From Thereva unica (Eukaryota; Arthropoda; Insecta; Diptera; Therevidae): a DNA stretch of 64,000 nt. The position numbers and the translations under genes are program-made. Positions 34,490-47,999 of the stretch are shown here, piece after piece (within the stretch, counting starts at the first letter, position 1; every line of letters starts with the position of its first letter). The DNA lies in assembly GCA_949987705.1 (NCBI GenBank), contig OX465281.1:3760001-3824000 (forward strand), read 5' to 3'. The notes under the pieces were generated by a model. The model was not told the DNA's origin. It saw only the letters and a program-made list of their open reading frames with translations, and searched no databases.

Positions 34490-36480
34490 CCTTAGCGCAA
34501 CGTACAACATGAAAATCGTAGTAGGCGACTTTAAATCTAAAATTGGTCACTAACCTGGTTAAACCAGGTGCTCGTTATTGTTAAACTTCTTGCGATAGCG
34601 AATTCGTCCATTCTGTTCCCGTTATCGTTTGATTCTTCGTGCAAGTTCTCGTTATCGTCATCGATGTCCTAAAAGATATGCGGAAACTTCGTTCAACAAA
34701 TTGGAGAGAGCTATAGACATAGAGACGACTGAAAGAGGAGACTTGGGAGGCGCTCCTGATCCATATAAAATGTTCAAACTTTTAAAAACTAAAGTCCTTT
34801 TCTGGGATCTAAGCTAGCGCAGTAACAGTGTACTTTTTTTTAAATTATAATTAACCAATGTTTTTGTAGAAGAAACAGCTATCGCTTTTTCCTGATAAGA
34901 GGATTGCCATCCCTCGTCGCTCCTGAAACTACACCCAATGTGATTATGAAGTTTTCAATTCAATCCAATTACCTTAAACGTATTTTGTAATATGTACGTT
35001 GTTAACATGGACCTTCGAAAAGCCTATTTCGAACGGTCGATATACACTGGTATGACGTTAGTTATTATCCAATTTCAAAACAACCAACCGATTTCCCATA
35101 ATTGATTGTGGAAATATTAGTTAAGCAAGCATAGCTCCAAATCGGTCTATTGCAGCTGATAAGCTGTGCTAATTGGTAGGTATTTGCTATAACAAGCCCT
35201 TTTGTTACATGGATAGAACTACTAGATTTGGTAAAAGCACGCACACATTTCTATTGTTATTTCTGTTCATCTGTACACAAGCATCGAGCTTTATTTGGAC
35301 TATTGCTAATTCTAATCCGATTTGTTTTCGAATTGTTGCCATGAAAGCAATTTCTGAAATCTAGAAATAATTATCGACAATACAACAACACATAAACTAG
35401 CTACGAAATGATTTCATTACAGCAAATCCTCGTTACCTGTTGATCTAGTATAATAACAAACCCCGGAATAACTTAAGACCAAAATTTGAATATTTAATCC
35501 GCAAAAGTAATTTTTGAAGTTGGTTAACTGTTTCGCAGTATTAGGGCTCGGTCGGTACTCATTTACACCATAATGGAGAGGAGCTGTCAGGAAGAAAGAA
35601 GCGCATTTAATATTTAAAGGCGAGCATCTATCCCACAGCATATTTGCGCTAATATTCGCTCTCAACGCAATTAAAAGAAGCACGGAAAATTAAGGTAAAA
35701 GGCGCAAAATAAGCGGAAGGCATCCTGCAGGTTCATGATAATGCTTGGGTTCATAATAAGGGGTTAAATTGCGTGGGAACCACTGGCTCACACCTGTCGG
35801 TTCCATGGAATAAACCACTCATCCAGACCGAGCTTGCAGTCCTTAGAGACTACTTCTTCTTCTGTATTCTAATTTAAAGAAGGACCTTCATGAATGTCAG
35901 GCTGTGCGGGAGGATGGTGTGGAGGGAGTGTGATAAGTGCGCAATTTTTAAAGCAACAACAAAAAAGGAAACAAAATAGAAACGTACTTTTGTGATGAGG
36001 CGAATTAAAGGGAAATGATAAATGTCAAAATGTATTAGGATGAAAGGAGGTAATCCATATTGAAAATTTATGCTCTATCATTATGGATTTTCTCTATGAA
36101 TTGAAATTTTCAAAAGAAGCTTATAGTCTCTTGTTTGAGCCACATTATGCTCAAGACTATTGCTTTGTTCTAAGCTTATCATATCAATAGGTTTTCAGTT
36201 CAATATCTGTCTTTGAAGCACGAAATAAATACTGTACAGACAGATATTTTGTACTTTTTATCTGCTAAGACTAAGTTCATGTTACGTAAGAGCTCCACGA
36301 GCGACTTCAAGTTTTTAATAACGTTTACGATTAGATTTTATCACTAAGATAAACCCCAAAGTCACATTTTCAATCCAGAAAAAGCGGAATTCATTTCTAG
36401 TTTTAGGTGGCTTCCTACTTAACAAGCGGACGATTTGACGCAGTGGTAATTACAACTATTTTTGAGAAACTTATAATCGA
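34490..36480. other. No recognised genes
   Basis: AT-rich sequence; short ORFs only. Confidence 0.4.
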
Positions 36481-36685
36481 ATTACCCTTCTAGCACAGAA
36501 GGTGCACTTCTCAGCTGGGCTGAGAACAATTTACCACTGCTCAGCTAAGGCATGCACACATAAATATTAAACAACATATAAGAGCACAAACTTCAAACAG
36601 AGAAGCGTGCAAAAACAAAAAGGGAGTGGGCACGCAGGGAGTCACGTCACATTAAGAAAAGTCCTTTTAAGGACAACTTCACTAG

Positions 36686-37282
36686 TTAGCAAGCTAGAAC
36701 GAATATAACGTCAGCGACCTCGCGACGCCTATGAAGAGAGCTTAAGTTGAGCAATTTAAGTCTGCTCTCATAAGGTGGAAGAGTAGGTGGGTCATCCCAT
36801 GGGAGGTGGCTGAGTGCAAATCGGACGATCTTCCTTTGAACTGATTCGATTCTACCAACATGGTAGGAGTAGTAAGGAGACCATACATGGGAAGCGTATA
36901 CAAGCAAAGGCCTAACTAAAGATACGCACAAGTGTCTAGTGATGAGGGGGTTGTTGAATTCTTTGGATCATCTTTTTATAAATCCCAGGACTGAATTGCT
37001 CTTGGAGGAGATATAATTAATGTAGGTGGAGAAATTCAACTTATTTTCTAACCTAACCTCTAGATCGATTACAGAGTTAGCGCGGGAGACGTTGTTGTCG
37101 AGAAAAGTTTTAAAACCACGTTTCCTACAAAAAGTCATGATCTCACATTTACTAATATTAAGATCCAGGTTGTTGTTCGAACACCAAGAATGGAAGGTGT
37201 TTAGGTCTGCTTGCAGAAGTTTACAATCCTGGGTGGTTTCAGTAATACAGTTTACGCATAATTGACAATTAATCAGCGTCAT
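36686..37282 (-). mobile_element. Jockey/CR1-like LINE remnant, region after the polymerase motifs
   Basis: Two minus frames, WCSNNNLDLNISKCEIMTFC (36968-37282) and LVRPLLVYASHVWSPYYSYH with VGRIESVQRKIVRFAL (36686-36931), are the conserved segments following YADD. They are separated by a frameshift. Confidence 0.75.
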
Positions 37283-37672
37283 ATTTAACTATGGCGAAAC
37301 AAGTTCACTAATACATACTTGCATACATGCTCAAATGATTTTTTCACAGGTAGATGCGGGTCTAACTTGCGCATTTTTCGCATGCAACTACGCACCCCCT
37401 CTATTTTCGTTATATGGCGATACAGTTTTCTTTTCGCGTTCCTTAGATCTCACTACGTAACCATGTTTCTGTAAAAGCACTAGCCGAAGTCGACAGAAAC
37501 ACATCATGGATTCTGACTCCACTGACTTTTTGGTAAGACAGAAAGCGTCGAGTTTTTTTAAATCTGTACAGTGCCAGGAATACGATGCACACGTGTGCGG
37601 AGAACACAACATTTGGAAAAGGCACCAGGGGGCCAGAACGTAAGTTCCAAAAACTTTTCAGCGGTGTTGGGC

Positions 37673-37814
37673 GGCAGTATCCTGCGACAGTCTCTTGTAG
37701 GAAAATCAGCAATGTTGTCAAACGGGTTGTGTCTTTTGCAGTCAGAACAAAAGACGCAACCGGTTTGAAAACATTGCTGATCTTCCTACAAGAGACTGTG
37801 GCAGGATTAACAGC
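37673..37814. repeat. Long hairpin, arms about 66 nt, loop about 9 nt
   Basis: The left arm (37673-37738) and right arm (37748-37814) are nearly complementary, with roughly one mismatch per eight bases. Both carry ctcttgtagga and its complement. The loop reads cagtcagaa. A transcript from either strand would fold into a long near-perfect stem. Confidence 0.6.
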
Positions 37815-37819
37815 TTTAC

Positions 37820-40800
37820 CCTTTAGGTAATATTGTTTAATTATCTCGGACAGAGGAGAAACGCGAAATGAAAAGATTTCGCGGTCTGGGTACCATTATC
37901 AAATTGGCGCAGGTTATCAAAGACTCAGTATCCAAACGTGGTTGGGGAAGACTGTAAAAAAAGTATAAAAACGTATCGACTATTTGTCTCTATCATCCTC
38001 GTTGTCACACTACTCACAAATCCTACGTGGAAAATACACAACGAGCGATCCAGCAATGATGGATTATAGTGTATAATATATGAAAATATACATTCATCCA
38101 AAAGGCTCTTTAAAGAAAATTTAGCCCTGTGTTTTCCCAACAACAGAGAAAATACAATTTTCTACTAACCGTGCCATGTAGCAAATTGCGTTTCCCGCAT
38201 GAAATTAGGAAGTACAACGAATAGCTATAGAAAAAATTAATTAAACAGTTTCTGACTCGTATGAGTTGCGCAATTCGTTTTTTGAGGTTGATCCGACCAA
38301 AGATACTCTCGTAGTTTGTCGAGGAATGGGGTAAAACGAACTCTTCAAACCACTTTCATGGTTTTTGGGAATTCGGGGGTTCCATAATCGAATTTGGTGT
38401 TTTCAATTTCCAATTCTTTGTTGGACATCGTCAACAATCGAAGAAGCTTTTTGTGGACTTTTTCCAAATCCATTTTGAAAAATCCCGCTACTTCTGAGAG
38501 GTTCTTCAAAATGGATGGTTGCATGAAACCCAGGTGTTTCCACATCTAGACACTGGACTCCTTAAAAGGAAATCTTTTGTAAACTTATTTTCCCAAAGTC
38601 ATCAGAAAGGCTTTGTCATCCTAAAGTCATCGATTTTTCGGACTGGAAATTCGAGTTGAATCCAGGTTGTGATTTCCACTGGCAAAACAGACCCAAGATC
38701 CATTTCCCTGAGCGGGACCCATTTTTTTTGTTGCTTTCTGTCTGCATGAAAAACTATGAATCTTTGTCTCCAAAGTCTTCGAGGTTGATTCGTCTGTGAC
38801 ACGTGAGTGCAAAGAGAGACAGAGACTCATTGTTTTGAATGAAACAACCCGAAAAACCCTAGAAATATGTAAAAACATGGATCATTCTCCAAATACGTAT
38901 AAAAAACGCATCGATCAGATAAAACGTATAAAAATACATATTGCTCTCGACAGCAATACGTAAAAAAACGTACATCTGGCAGCATTGGTACTAACAGAAG
39001 AGGTTGAAGCCGCTTCCGGTTTTGAGATATAGTTTGAGCCCGTTGGGAGTGAGGCGGCGAGGACAGACGAATTAGTAGAAGGGTTCGCAGTGACAGCACC
39101 CATAATGGTGACTTTACGACTGCCTCTGCGTTTACTATGCTTTCCACAGGTTTTCGGGGTAGTCAGGAGCCAGCCTAAAGGCAGTCTCCACCAAAAGGCC
39201 CTCTTCAAATGTTATATCTGAAGGCTTGTCACTCTTTCTGTAGTAAAATCATTTGAAATGGACTAGCCCGATTATATAAGGCTATTCTCTTTTTTTAGGA
39301 CAGTTACCAAAAGGCACGCGCTCGAGGTAATAATAGCATTTTCACCAGTCCGAATTAATTACGGCACGTCCAACAATGTTAATCCCCCAATTCCGCTAAT
39401 TACTGACCAACATATTTCAAACTAATACATATAAAAATCACGCATTCTATATATCTGAGTTGTCCAAAATGACGCATATGCCTTGCGTGAAGTGTTTTTT
39501 CACAAATGATTTCTAGAAAAATAAATAAACCACTTTTTTGCCGGAAAATTGATTATCTCATATTTTGTAATTAGCCTCAATTGAACTTTAACACTTTGTA
39601 TAAATGCCAGCGCCATCTCATTCGCGATTTTACTACACTACATATAAAAAGGCCTATATTTTTGTGCGACTTGTAAAATAGAAAATAGGACTTTAGAATG
39701 AATGATATATAAATGCTCTAATCTACATATATAGTTAAGAAAATGTAAAAAATCATATTATTTTCTGAGAAACAACGTAATTTTTGTTTTACATGAAAAT
39801 ATCGAACATGCTTATCTAAAATAATTTTCCTAGATATAAATTTATAATATAATTCTCTCTATGATAGAATTTAGATCTTAAACTTAATAATATTTCAAAC
39901 AATATATATTTGCCCCCCATATTCACACTGCGCTAAAATCGGTTTTTGGCAATTTCCTAAAAAAATATTGCGCATCATTTTAAACCTGGTGGTGGTGTGG
40001 TGGCATCGTTGTTGGTACAAAGAGCATCAAACATGGATCTGGCAAAAATTAAAAAAGACACACGTAAATGTATGTAAATGCATCACCTTTCATCTTGTCT
40101 TTTAATATTTTACTCGCCAAAAAAAGAAAAATAAATAAACAAACAAAAAAAGGCGAGAGACTCACAACGATCCGAACTCGTTTTAAAAACAGATCGCTTT
40201 TTGCCTTCCCCATGATTTTTACTATCATCGAAGCAAACAAAAAAAAACTAGATAAACACCTTAAAGGTATGAAATACCAGTTGTTACCAGTTTGTTTGAT
40301 GAAACGAGGGGGTTTTGAGTTGTTGTTGTATATTCTACTATTTCCCCTGTTATTGCGATACTATAAGAGCGTTATTTTGATGACATCATTGCAAATGAGT
40401 GTTTTTTTGCTGCATGATACCTGCATGATGCGATTGAAAGACACAGTTACTATAATAATAATCTTGATTTAAATTTGTGGTGATGACGAAGAGAAGAATT
40501 CCAGTTAAACCTGATAAAGTCCTGGATATAATCGATAAGCTATAAAGCAATATCTTGATCTACACAGAAAGACAGAGTCACATGGACTCGTGTACTTTTT
40601 GCCCTTTTTTTGTACATAATGTAATTTGCTTAATAAGATTACATGCCCTTCCTACCCAATGTAAACTTTCTTTTCTAATTTATTTATACTTCCCTATTTT
40701 ATTTCTAGGTCGACAAAGAAAGAGGGGCTTACAACAAGCCGGGAAAAAAGAGAGTGGAAGCCTCCTGTAATAGGAGAAGGGGAAATCTAATCGTATAAAA

Positions 40801-41100
40801 TATAATACTACACTGGCGTATATGCTTAAAAAAATTCACACATATACGTAAATAGTTTTTCTTCAGCAAAAGGAAAAATAAATAGGAAATAGAAAAAAAA
40901 TAAATAAATAATTGTTATCAACACAAGAAGAACATAGAAGAAGAAGAAAAACAACCAATTCCACAACGCAATCAGCTGTTTCAGGAGTGGGCCCTATAAG
41001 TGTGTATTCACATTTGTATGTGGTGATCTTATGATCCATATACATACCACAAATTTTCTATAAATTCTGTACAGTGCAAGATCTACTCAGTAAACTTTTA
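37820..41100. other. No confident genes; AT-rich
   Basis: Frames at 38345-38802 and 38915-39208 on minus are somewhat protein-like but show no known motif and no clear splice pairs. From 39400 on the sequence is very AT-rich with short shadow ORFs. Confidence 0.35.
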
Positions 41101-41364
41101 GCTTTGATCGGATAAGGTCGCAGCTGAGTGCACAAAAGACAATTCTCTTTTTAGTTTTTGAGTTATAACAAACATTCAGCTCTCGTTGCTGGAATATTAA
41201 TCGAGAGAGAGAGGAAACTAAGAACAGCTTTTCCGTTTTTTTATTTTCATTTAGTGAAGTTTTCATAAAAAAAATTTATTAATCGTTTTTGTAAAAGAAA
41301 ATATAAACAAATTTAATTAGTGGAGTGGGAGAAAGAATCTACCTTTTCGGGCTTTTGCCATTGT

Positions 41365-44300
41365 ATGGGTAAGTTATACACTTTAATCTCTAGTTTATAT
41401 TTTAGTTAGTTTTAAGTCTATTTTTAAGTTCAACTATTTGTTGTTAAGCTTAGTGATTTCTATTTTTATTAGTGGTGATTATTATCGCAGAAATTTAAGA
41501 CCCAGTTTAACTAAACTAAAACTGCTGATACTTCTTTACTGGTGAGCTGCTCGTAAAACTGTAAACGTGTATCGAATGAACAAAGAAATTTGTTCGAATA
41601 CGCGTATACGTATAAAACCATACATCAGCATTTCTTTTTTTCGAAATGGAAAAAGTAAACAAAAAAGACACGACACGAAAAAATTCGCATGGTTTAAATA
41701 TAGCTTGGCTGAAACCATAGCAACAAGCGCTCAGCGTGCGGTATTCGATTCGTGTAATAATTATTGCTCGAAAGTTGCTCGAACGTTTTTCTTATGATTT
41801 CTCATCATCAAAAACGTGAAAAACCCCATGAATTGAAAATAGCACTTATCAAGAATTCGACACACTCTCGGGGGGAAGTCCAGAGACCTTGAAAACATAT
41901 GCTTAATAGTCATGTGTGTGCACTTTGGCCGACGTGTGTGACTGATATTGTTAAGAGCATGCAGAAATCATGTTGGGTTGCTTTCAACAACAGCAACCAA
42001 CAACAACGAAAAAAAAAACAACCTTCAACAGCTATTCGTGTTACACTAAAAGGCTTTGACCTAATAAAAAATTATATATACTCTTAGTTAGAATCACGTT
42101 TTCCCATTGCATGCGCATATAGAAGAAGTTGTCGGTAGACCCATGCAAAAGCTAAGTACGTAAAATGCATAATCGTCTGGGTTGTGCAACACACAGCACT
42201 GACAAAAACTTAATACTAGCACTGAAACATGTGCGCTGCTTACTCCAATATGAATTCAGTTGAGGTTAAAGCCAATTTCATTGAATTTGTGCTGTAATAA
42301 AAAAGTTTCTAAATTAATAAATAAGAAACAAAAAAAATAAAGACACTTGCGAACATAAAGACTCCATCCACGTGACCACTCAGTGCTCTCTCTCAAGTAC
42401 ATGCTTTCGCGGAATTTTTCGTAACGTCGTACGTCATTCGACGAATTATATTCGATCAATAATATCGTACACTAAAAGTAAAAGCTTCCCCTCTTCTGTT
42501 TTTCCAAAAATATATAATAATAAAAGCGTTTCGTAGAAAATGGCATATCCAATGCGTAATGAAGTCAACAACAAACAAAAAAACCCGAGGGAGGGGGTAA
42601 CAAACCGTGTGCGATTGCATGAATCATTTTTCATTCTCTTTCCTGTTTTCTTATACATATATGTATATATCGGTGTAGTTTTCTGGGAATTTAGATCACA
42701 CTTCCGGTTGATTTAAACACTCTACACGAACTATACACGAGATAGCCCAGGAATTATATTTTACTTTTTGTATAAAGATTGTAATTAATGCACACATACA
42801 TACATACAATTACGATAAAGGAAGAAGAAAAATAAAACACGAATAGAGAGAGGATCATACAAGGATATAGAGAGAGAAGATAGGGGATCCAGAAAAAAGG
42901 AGGGAAAATTTTTTTGTTAATGGAATTGGAAATATGTTGTTTTTGTTTTAGGGTTGAATTAATTGACGTTGATATAGACTGGTAGCTTCATTGCCCTTTA
43001 GAAGTAATTTGGGCACGTGTTTTAGCTTTTATAGAGAGAGACGATGAATATTGAATATACAAAGGTAGATTTATAGGGAGATGAAAGTGGAAGTGGGTGG
43101 TCGAACAAGAGGGATGTGATGGTAATCCGCCCCCATCTAAAAAGTAGCTTTGATTTAATACTTAAATGTTTAATAGTAACATTTTTTAGGGGGAGTTTTA
43201 ATTTAATGTTAATTTAAATCTCTTTTGAACTTAGATTTAAGCTAAAGCAGTCTTTTCAAATTTAAGAAATGTTATCTACGTTCTATGAGGGGATGGCTTT
43301 TTGCTGGTACTGCGGCCTAATTTTGTGTATTGTGTCAAACCTGCCTCGCCATTGAGAACCTGTTTGATATAGCTTAAAATTGATTAAGGTTTCATAATCC
43401 AAATCTCCCTGTAAACAGGTATGCCGCGATGAATCTCTTGCTCGTTTTAGCATCATAATCGCAGGGAGTTCGGGAGTTTCTTTGCAGAACCAACCATATT
43501 CTGCTTAAAAATGGCAGTCATTGAAGCTCTGCGAGGCCGGTAGGCGAATTACAAGCAGTAGAGTGGGTTTGCTGTAATAACCACCCCAATATGCTTGTCT
43601 AAAACTTGCTTCATAGTTTTCAGGAGAAATAAAGGGAGGCTGATGGATCCTGTTACCTCAAAGTCTGCAAGTGGGGTCTTCCGGCCTTCCCATCGTCCAT
43701 AAGTGGTAATTTAGTGTCCGGTAAGCCAACAAGTAGCTTGACATAATTTGTACTGCGCCTCAATAATTGGAGGGAACTGCTTAGAGTTGGCAAGTCTAGG
43801 CGCGGACATCCAGTGCTCATTATTTTTGGTCAAAATCCGATCGGCCAGGACCTTTGTAGAAACCTGGTGGGTGCCCTAATAGCCAACTCTGGACCGATGA
43901 ATGCAATATCAAAGCCCTGTTTATCCAGGAAATCTGCACTTTCGTTGCCATTGAAGCCTCGGCCAACCGGGACCCAAACAAGGGTAGTTTGATTGAGAAC
44001 GCCTAGCTCACCAAAAGCACGTTGGCAGTCCCAAACTAATTTCGACTTGGGCCTACGGGACGTTATCGCCTCAATTGCCGCTTGGCTGTAACATAAAATG
44101 AAGATCCGTTTGTTATAGTAGGCCCTGATTAAATTCTCATGAATGCATGCCAGTTAAGCGTCACCTCTACTTGAAAGACAGTTGCTAGGGTGTCTAGGCT
44201 TATCCCCTGCTGAATCTGGGGCTTTTATTCCAGATTCCGGCGCCCACGCCTGTCTCTGTTTTGGAGCCATCCGTGTACCATACTAGTCCACCCGGTAATA

Positions 44301-46831
44301 CTCTACCTCAAGGTGGAGAGGTACCAGATTGAGGAGTCTCGAGTGCTGCCGTCGGGGAAGAGTGGATGGCCCCAGTGATGGAAAGGGATTCGGGAATGAT
44401 TCTGAAACTCTTAAACGCCGTTCTGTTCCACCAAACTAAAGCTCCATAAATTACCATGGGCCTAATGATGGTGGCGTATATCCAGTACATGGTTTTCGGT
44501 TGCAAACCCCATGTGGAGCCACAAGCTCTGCCGCAAACAACAGGGATCTGTTTGGATTTCTGTTGCTGAGTGAGTGTCCATGTGCCGGTTCCAGTTGAGC
44601 TTGGCATCTAGTCACTCCTAAATATTTGGCTTGTTGTTAAAAACCTGTACTTCCTGCGAGTGAAGGTTCGGAAAGTCGCTGTCGTGACTTTTATGGTTTG
44701 AACGATCTAATTACCTGCCTAATAGCTTCATAATTAAACACGGTGTTTGATTCTGTCCAGGCAGCTTTGGTCAGTTTAGAAAGTGAGCCTGTTAGTTGTG
44801 TTCCTTATTGGTTAGGTCCACTGCTTCCTGATTTACATATATGTTGTCTCATCTACTTCACTTTTATCGATTGCAAGTATTACGGTATCGTCGACGAAAG
44901 TGCCTATTGAAGAGGCTGGGAGGTCATTCGTGAAAAATAGGTATAGCATTGGACCTAATATACTGCCTTTCAATTCACTTATCCCGGAGATCTAAAAGAG
45001 AATAGAGAATAGAAGAGGCATTAGTTTATGTTAAGAGAAAAAATGTAAGTTTTACAATTACAAAAAAAAAACAGAAATTACTATGGCTTATCGATAAGTT
45101 AAACTAATAATTTCAACAAAAATAAAACAAATTTTATTAATATATTCTTTTTTCTTTTTTCCCCCTATAGAGCGTTCTAAAAAGTCAACAACAATTGGAG
45201 ACGAGCCGGGCCTGTATAAAAAGGTGCAGGGCCGGAATAGTCTAAATAGCGTTGGTGCAGCAGTCGGGGCAATTAGCCTAACAACAAATGATTGTGAAAA
45301 GGGTTATGTTCCAACGGTTGGCCGTTGGGGCTCCGAATGGCCAAGTTGACTCGCCGAAGCAAGCTTCGGGCGTTCAATCACCCAAACATCAAGCGGATCA
45401 GATATATTCAAAGGCATTGGATTGACTGATCCTGATAAATATGATATTGAAGAAAATCATATCCAACATGATGTTGGTGCAACAAATAATGATGTGACAT
45501 TAATGTCAAAATGCAATCCTCAATTGCTTAACAGCGATTGGTGGGCTGCAGATGATAGTTATAATTTAACTGCATTTGATCAAACAAATGGCATATGGCC
45601 ATTAGAACATCCATTACCATTAGCTGATTGGGCGCCACATACCAAGGAACCGCTTAACTTTGAGAATGTCTGGCAATATGAGGATTTAAATGCATTAATT
45701 GAAGCGAAATTACATCGTATGCTCGAGGAAACGCATTATAATACTGTTAATAATTTCATTGATTTTTATAAAACATTCAAGAAGACTAGACGGTCGGATT
45801 TGAAATCATTTTTCCAATTCTATGATATACCAATCAATAGACGACATCATATGTGCGTGAGCTTAGCTATGGAAATTGTTACAAGAATTGTTGAGATATT
45901 TCCAGAGCTTGCGAAGCATTTATATATTGTTTCTTGTGAGGAAGCTGTTATGGCATCACAATACTATATTGATAATTGTCATGAAACTGGAATTGGTTCG
46001 GCTGAATCGAATGTTGAAAAGGAGCATGCTTTAGTTGCAATGAAAATAACAGTAGCTGGCCGTGAAGGTATGCTTATTCTAGATCCTGGTTATCATGTTG
46101 CTAGAGCTGTTACGGTCATGAAGGATCAGCACTATCCTCATACTGGTAATTATACAAAATTTGAAAAGAATCTTTCGAAGTTATCTAAAATCTATTTTTT
46201 TTTATTATTTTTCTAGGCTGGTTTACACAATCCGATGAAAAACATGTAATGCGAGAGTACTGCTATCAATACAGTCTACACGACAGCAATTTCATAGAAT
46301 GGGTAGAGCGGGAAACACGCGGTGAAAAGCAAGAATATAAAGTATCACTGGTGTACGTTGAAAGGCCCTATAGGACTGCTATTGATGTAACAGTACGACG
46401 TAATCTTGTCTACAACTTCAGATCTTTATTGGCACGTGATGCTAAAGGACGCGTTTTTGCTGGATTGTATTTCCCATTGATGCCAAACTGTGCTGATGCT
46501 CAATTTACAGCGTTTTATGACGGTCAAAATAATGCTAGCGTCAAAGTTAAGCTACTATTTAGCATTTTTAAAAATTCATCAAAGGTAATGAAACAGAAAT
46601 TCATTTTTATAATAAAAAAAAACAAGAAAACTAACCTGTGTATTTTGTATCTTCCAGATTCCTGATAATGTTACATCACATCTTGAACAATTAGCGCCAC
46701 AGTTGAATATGGATAAAGATGAACTTCTTAATATATTGAAGTCCCTTGCCGAGGTCGTTACGGACCAGGATTTCATAAAGCAAGTTCTTGCTATTAATGA
46801 GGACATCAATGAAATGTCTGCAGATAATTAA
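41365..46831 (+). CDS. Uncharacterised insect protein with transglutaminase-like Cys-His-Asp triad; in-frame TGA at codon 61
   Basis: Four exons are proposed: 41365-41368 (ATG plus one base), 45171-46145, 46217-46584 and 46658-46831. Introns are GT..AG and phases agree throughout, giving 507 codons including the final TAA. Exon 1 is the weakest, because it rests only on ATGG before gtaagtt in the right phase. A TGA followed by C lies at 45347-45349 (codon 61), with clear coding sequence in the same frame on both sides (GRWGSEWPS before, LAEASFGRSI after). The central domain holds HHMCVSLAMEI (Cys230), EKEHALVAMKI (His287) and LILDPGYHVARAV (Asp306). Order and context resemble the triad of transglutaminase-like and arylamine N-acetyltransferase-like folds; this is inference. 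The C-terminus is helical and acidic, ending EMSADN. Intron 1 (3.8 kb) contains an antisense LINE. No signal peptide is seen. No named orthologue is recognised. Confidence 0.7.
43270..44990 (-). mobile_element. R1/I-like LINE remnant with RNase H, in intron 1 of the triad-protein gene
   Basis: Minus frames contain QPKTMYWIYATIIRPMVIYG with ALVWW (44308-44607), then VWYTDGSKTETGVGAGIW, the catalytic start of RNase H. A tail with many stops runs down to about 43270. It lies antisense to the host gene. Confidence 0.7.
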
Positions 46832-47800
46832 GAAACTAAAAAAACAACAAAAAACATAAAAAAATAAAAATAAAAATTCACAATTTTACTTGTCTAGCTT
46901 CTCTTCCTCTGCAAATGCATATTCTTTCGTTTGTTTGCCAATTTAAATTCTAAAAAAAAATGAAAAATTAGAAATTATCATTAAAAAAAAATATTGGAAT
47001 TTTGTATTTTGATTTTCTTCTTTATTTATTTATAATAAATTACAATTTCAACAAAAATGTAACAAATACGTTGTTTTAACTGGAATACATGCAGGGTTTA
47101 TATAGGTTTTTCTTAGGTTTATTTCCAGAAGTAAGGCGGAAGCTTCGGAATTGTGTTTTTAGGCAACAGAAAAGCATAGGTTAAAGTCTTGCTCATACCA
47201 AAAGTAAAACACACGAAGTTTCTCAAAACTCTAAAAAAATTACGCTTGCTTTTTAAAATAATGTCACGCAATAGCAAGAAAGCTTCGATAGGGGTTGTTA
47301 TTGGTGGAAGCCAATTCTTTTAGTACCACACCGCCCACACAAATACAAATACACACACATTATTTAATTACATATATTATGAGATATTTTTGTCACTCTT
47401 ATATACTTGCACCAAAATCCAACTATTTTCAAATTACTTTTATTAAAACAAACAAAACCAAAAACAAAAATATTATGTATGATTTTGTAAATTTGAAAAA
47501 ACATTCATAAAGGGACACATACATATGTAAAACTTATACTTATATATATTTGAATTTCTATTAATTTCTGTATAAAACTTATAGAAAGAAAATTATGAGT
47601 GAATAATTATTACAAGTATTTACCAAAAATAAAAAAAATGACGAAAATATTATTTAGAATAGAATATGTTATATTCTCTGCATTATTCAAAGTTATTTCT
47701 TCAAAATTATTATTTAGCTTTTAAATAAACTTGTCAACAATTTAAAAAGTTTTGTGTTTTACTTAATACTTTGATTATTTCGCTCTAAAAACTTTGTACT
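46832..47800. other. 3' flank, very AT-rich, no genes
   Basis: AATAAA-like hexamers follow the stop of the upstream gene near 46860 and could serve its polyadenylation. The rest is low-complexity A/T. Confidence 0.45.
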
Positions 47801-47999
47801 TTCTTAACCCTTAACTATAGTCGTGGGTCCAGTGGACAACCAATGGAAGGTTGAATTTTCAAAGTCCGATATACGCTGCTGCGGGTAAGTCAGCCTCTTC
47901 CACTTTTTAGTACCTTGCTTTAGTACAACGGAGTGTTCACTATGAGAGGGGCGCGTTACTCTCGTTACTGTTAAGATAGGTAGTGGTTTTCGCGTGTAA

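Noticed and set aside
40068..40472. 134-codon plus-strand ORF
   Set aside because: Low-complexity A/T translation full of Lys, Leu and Ile with no motif; an overlapping minus ORF is equally long. It looks like a compositional shadow.
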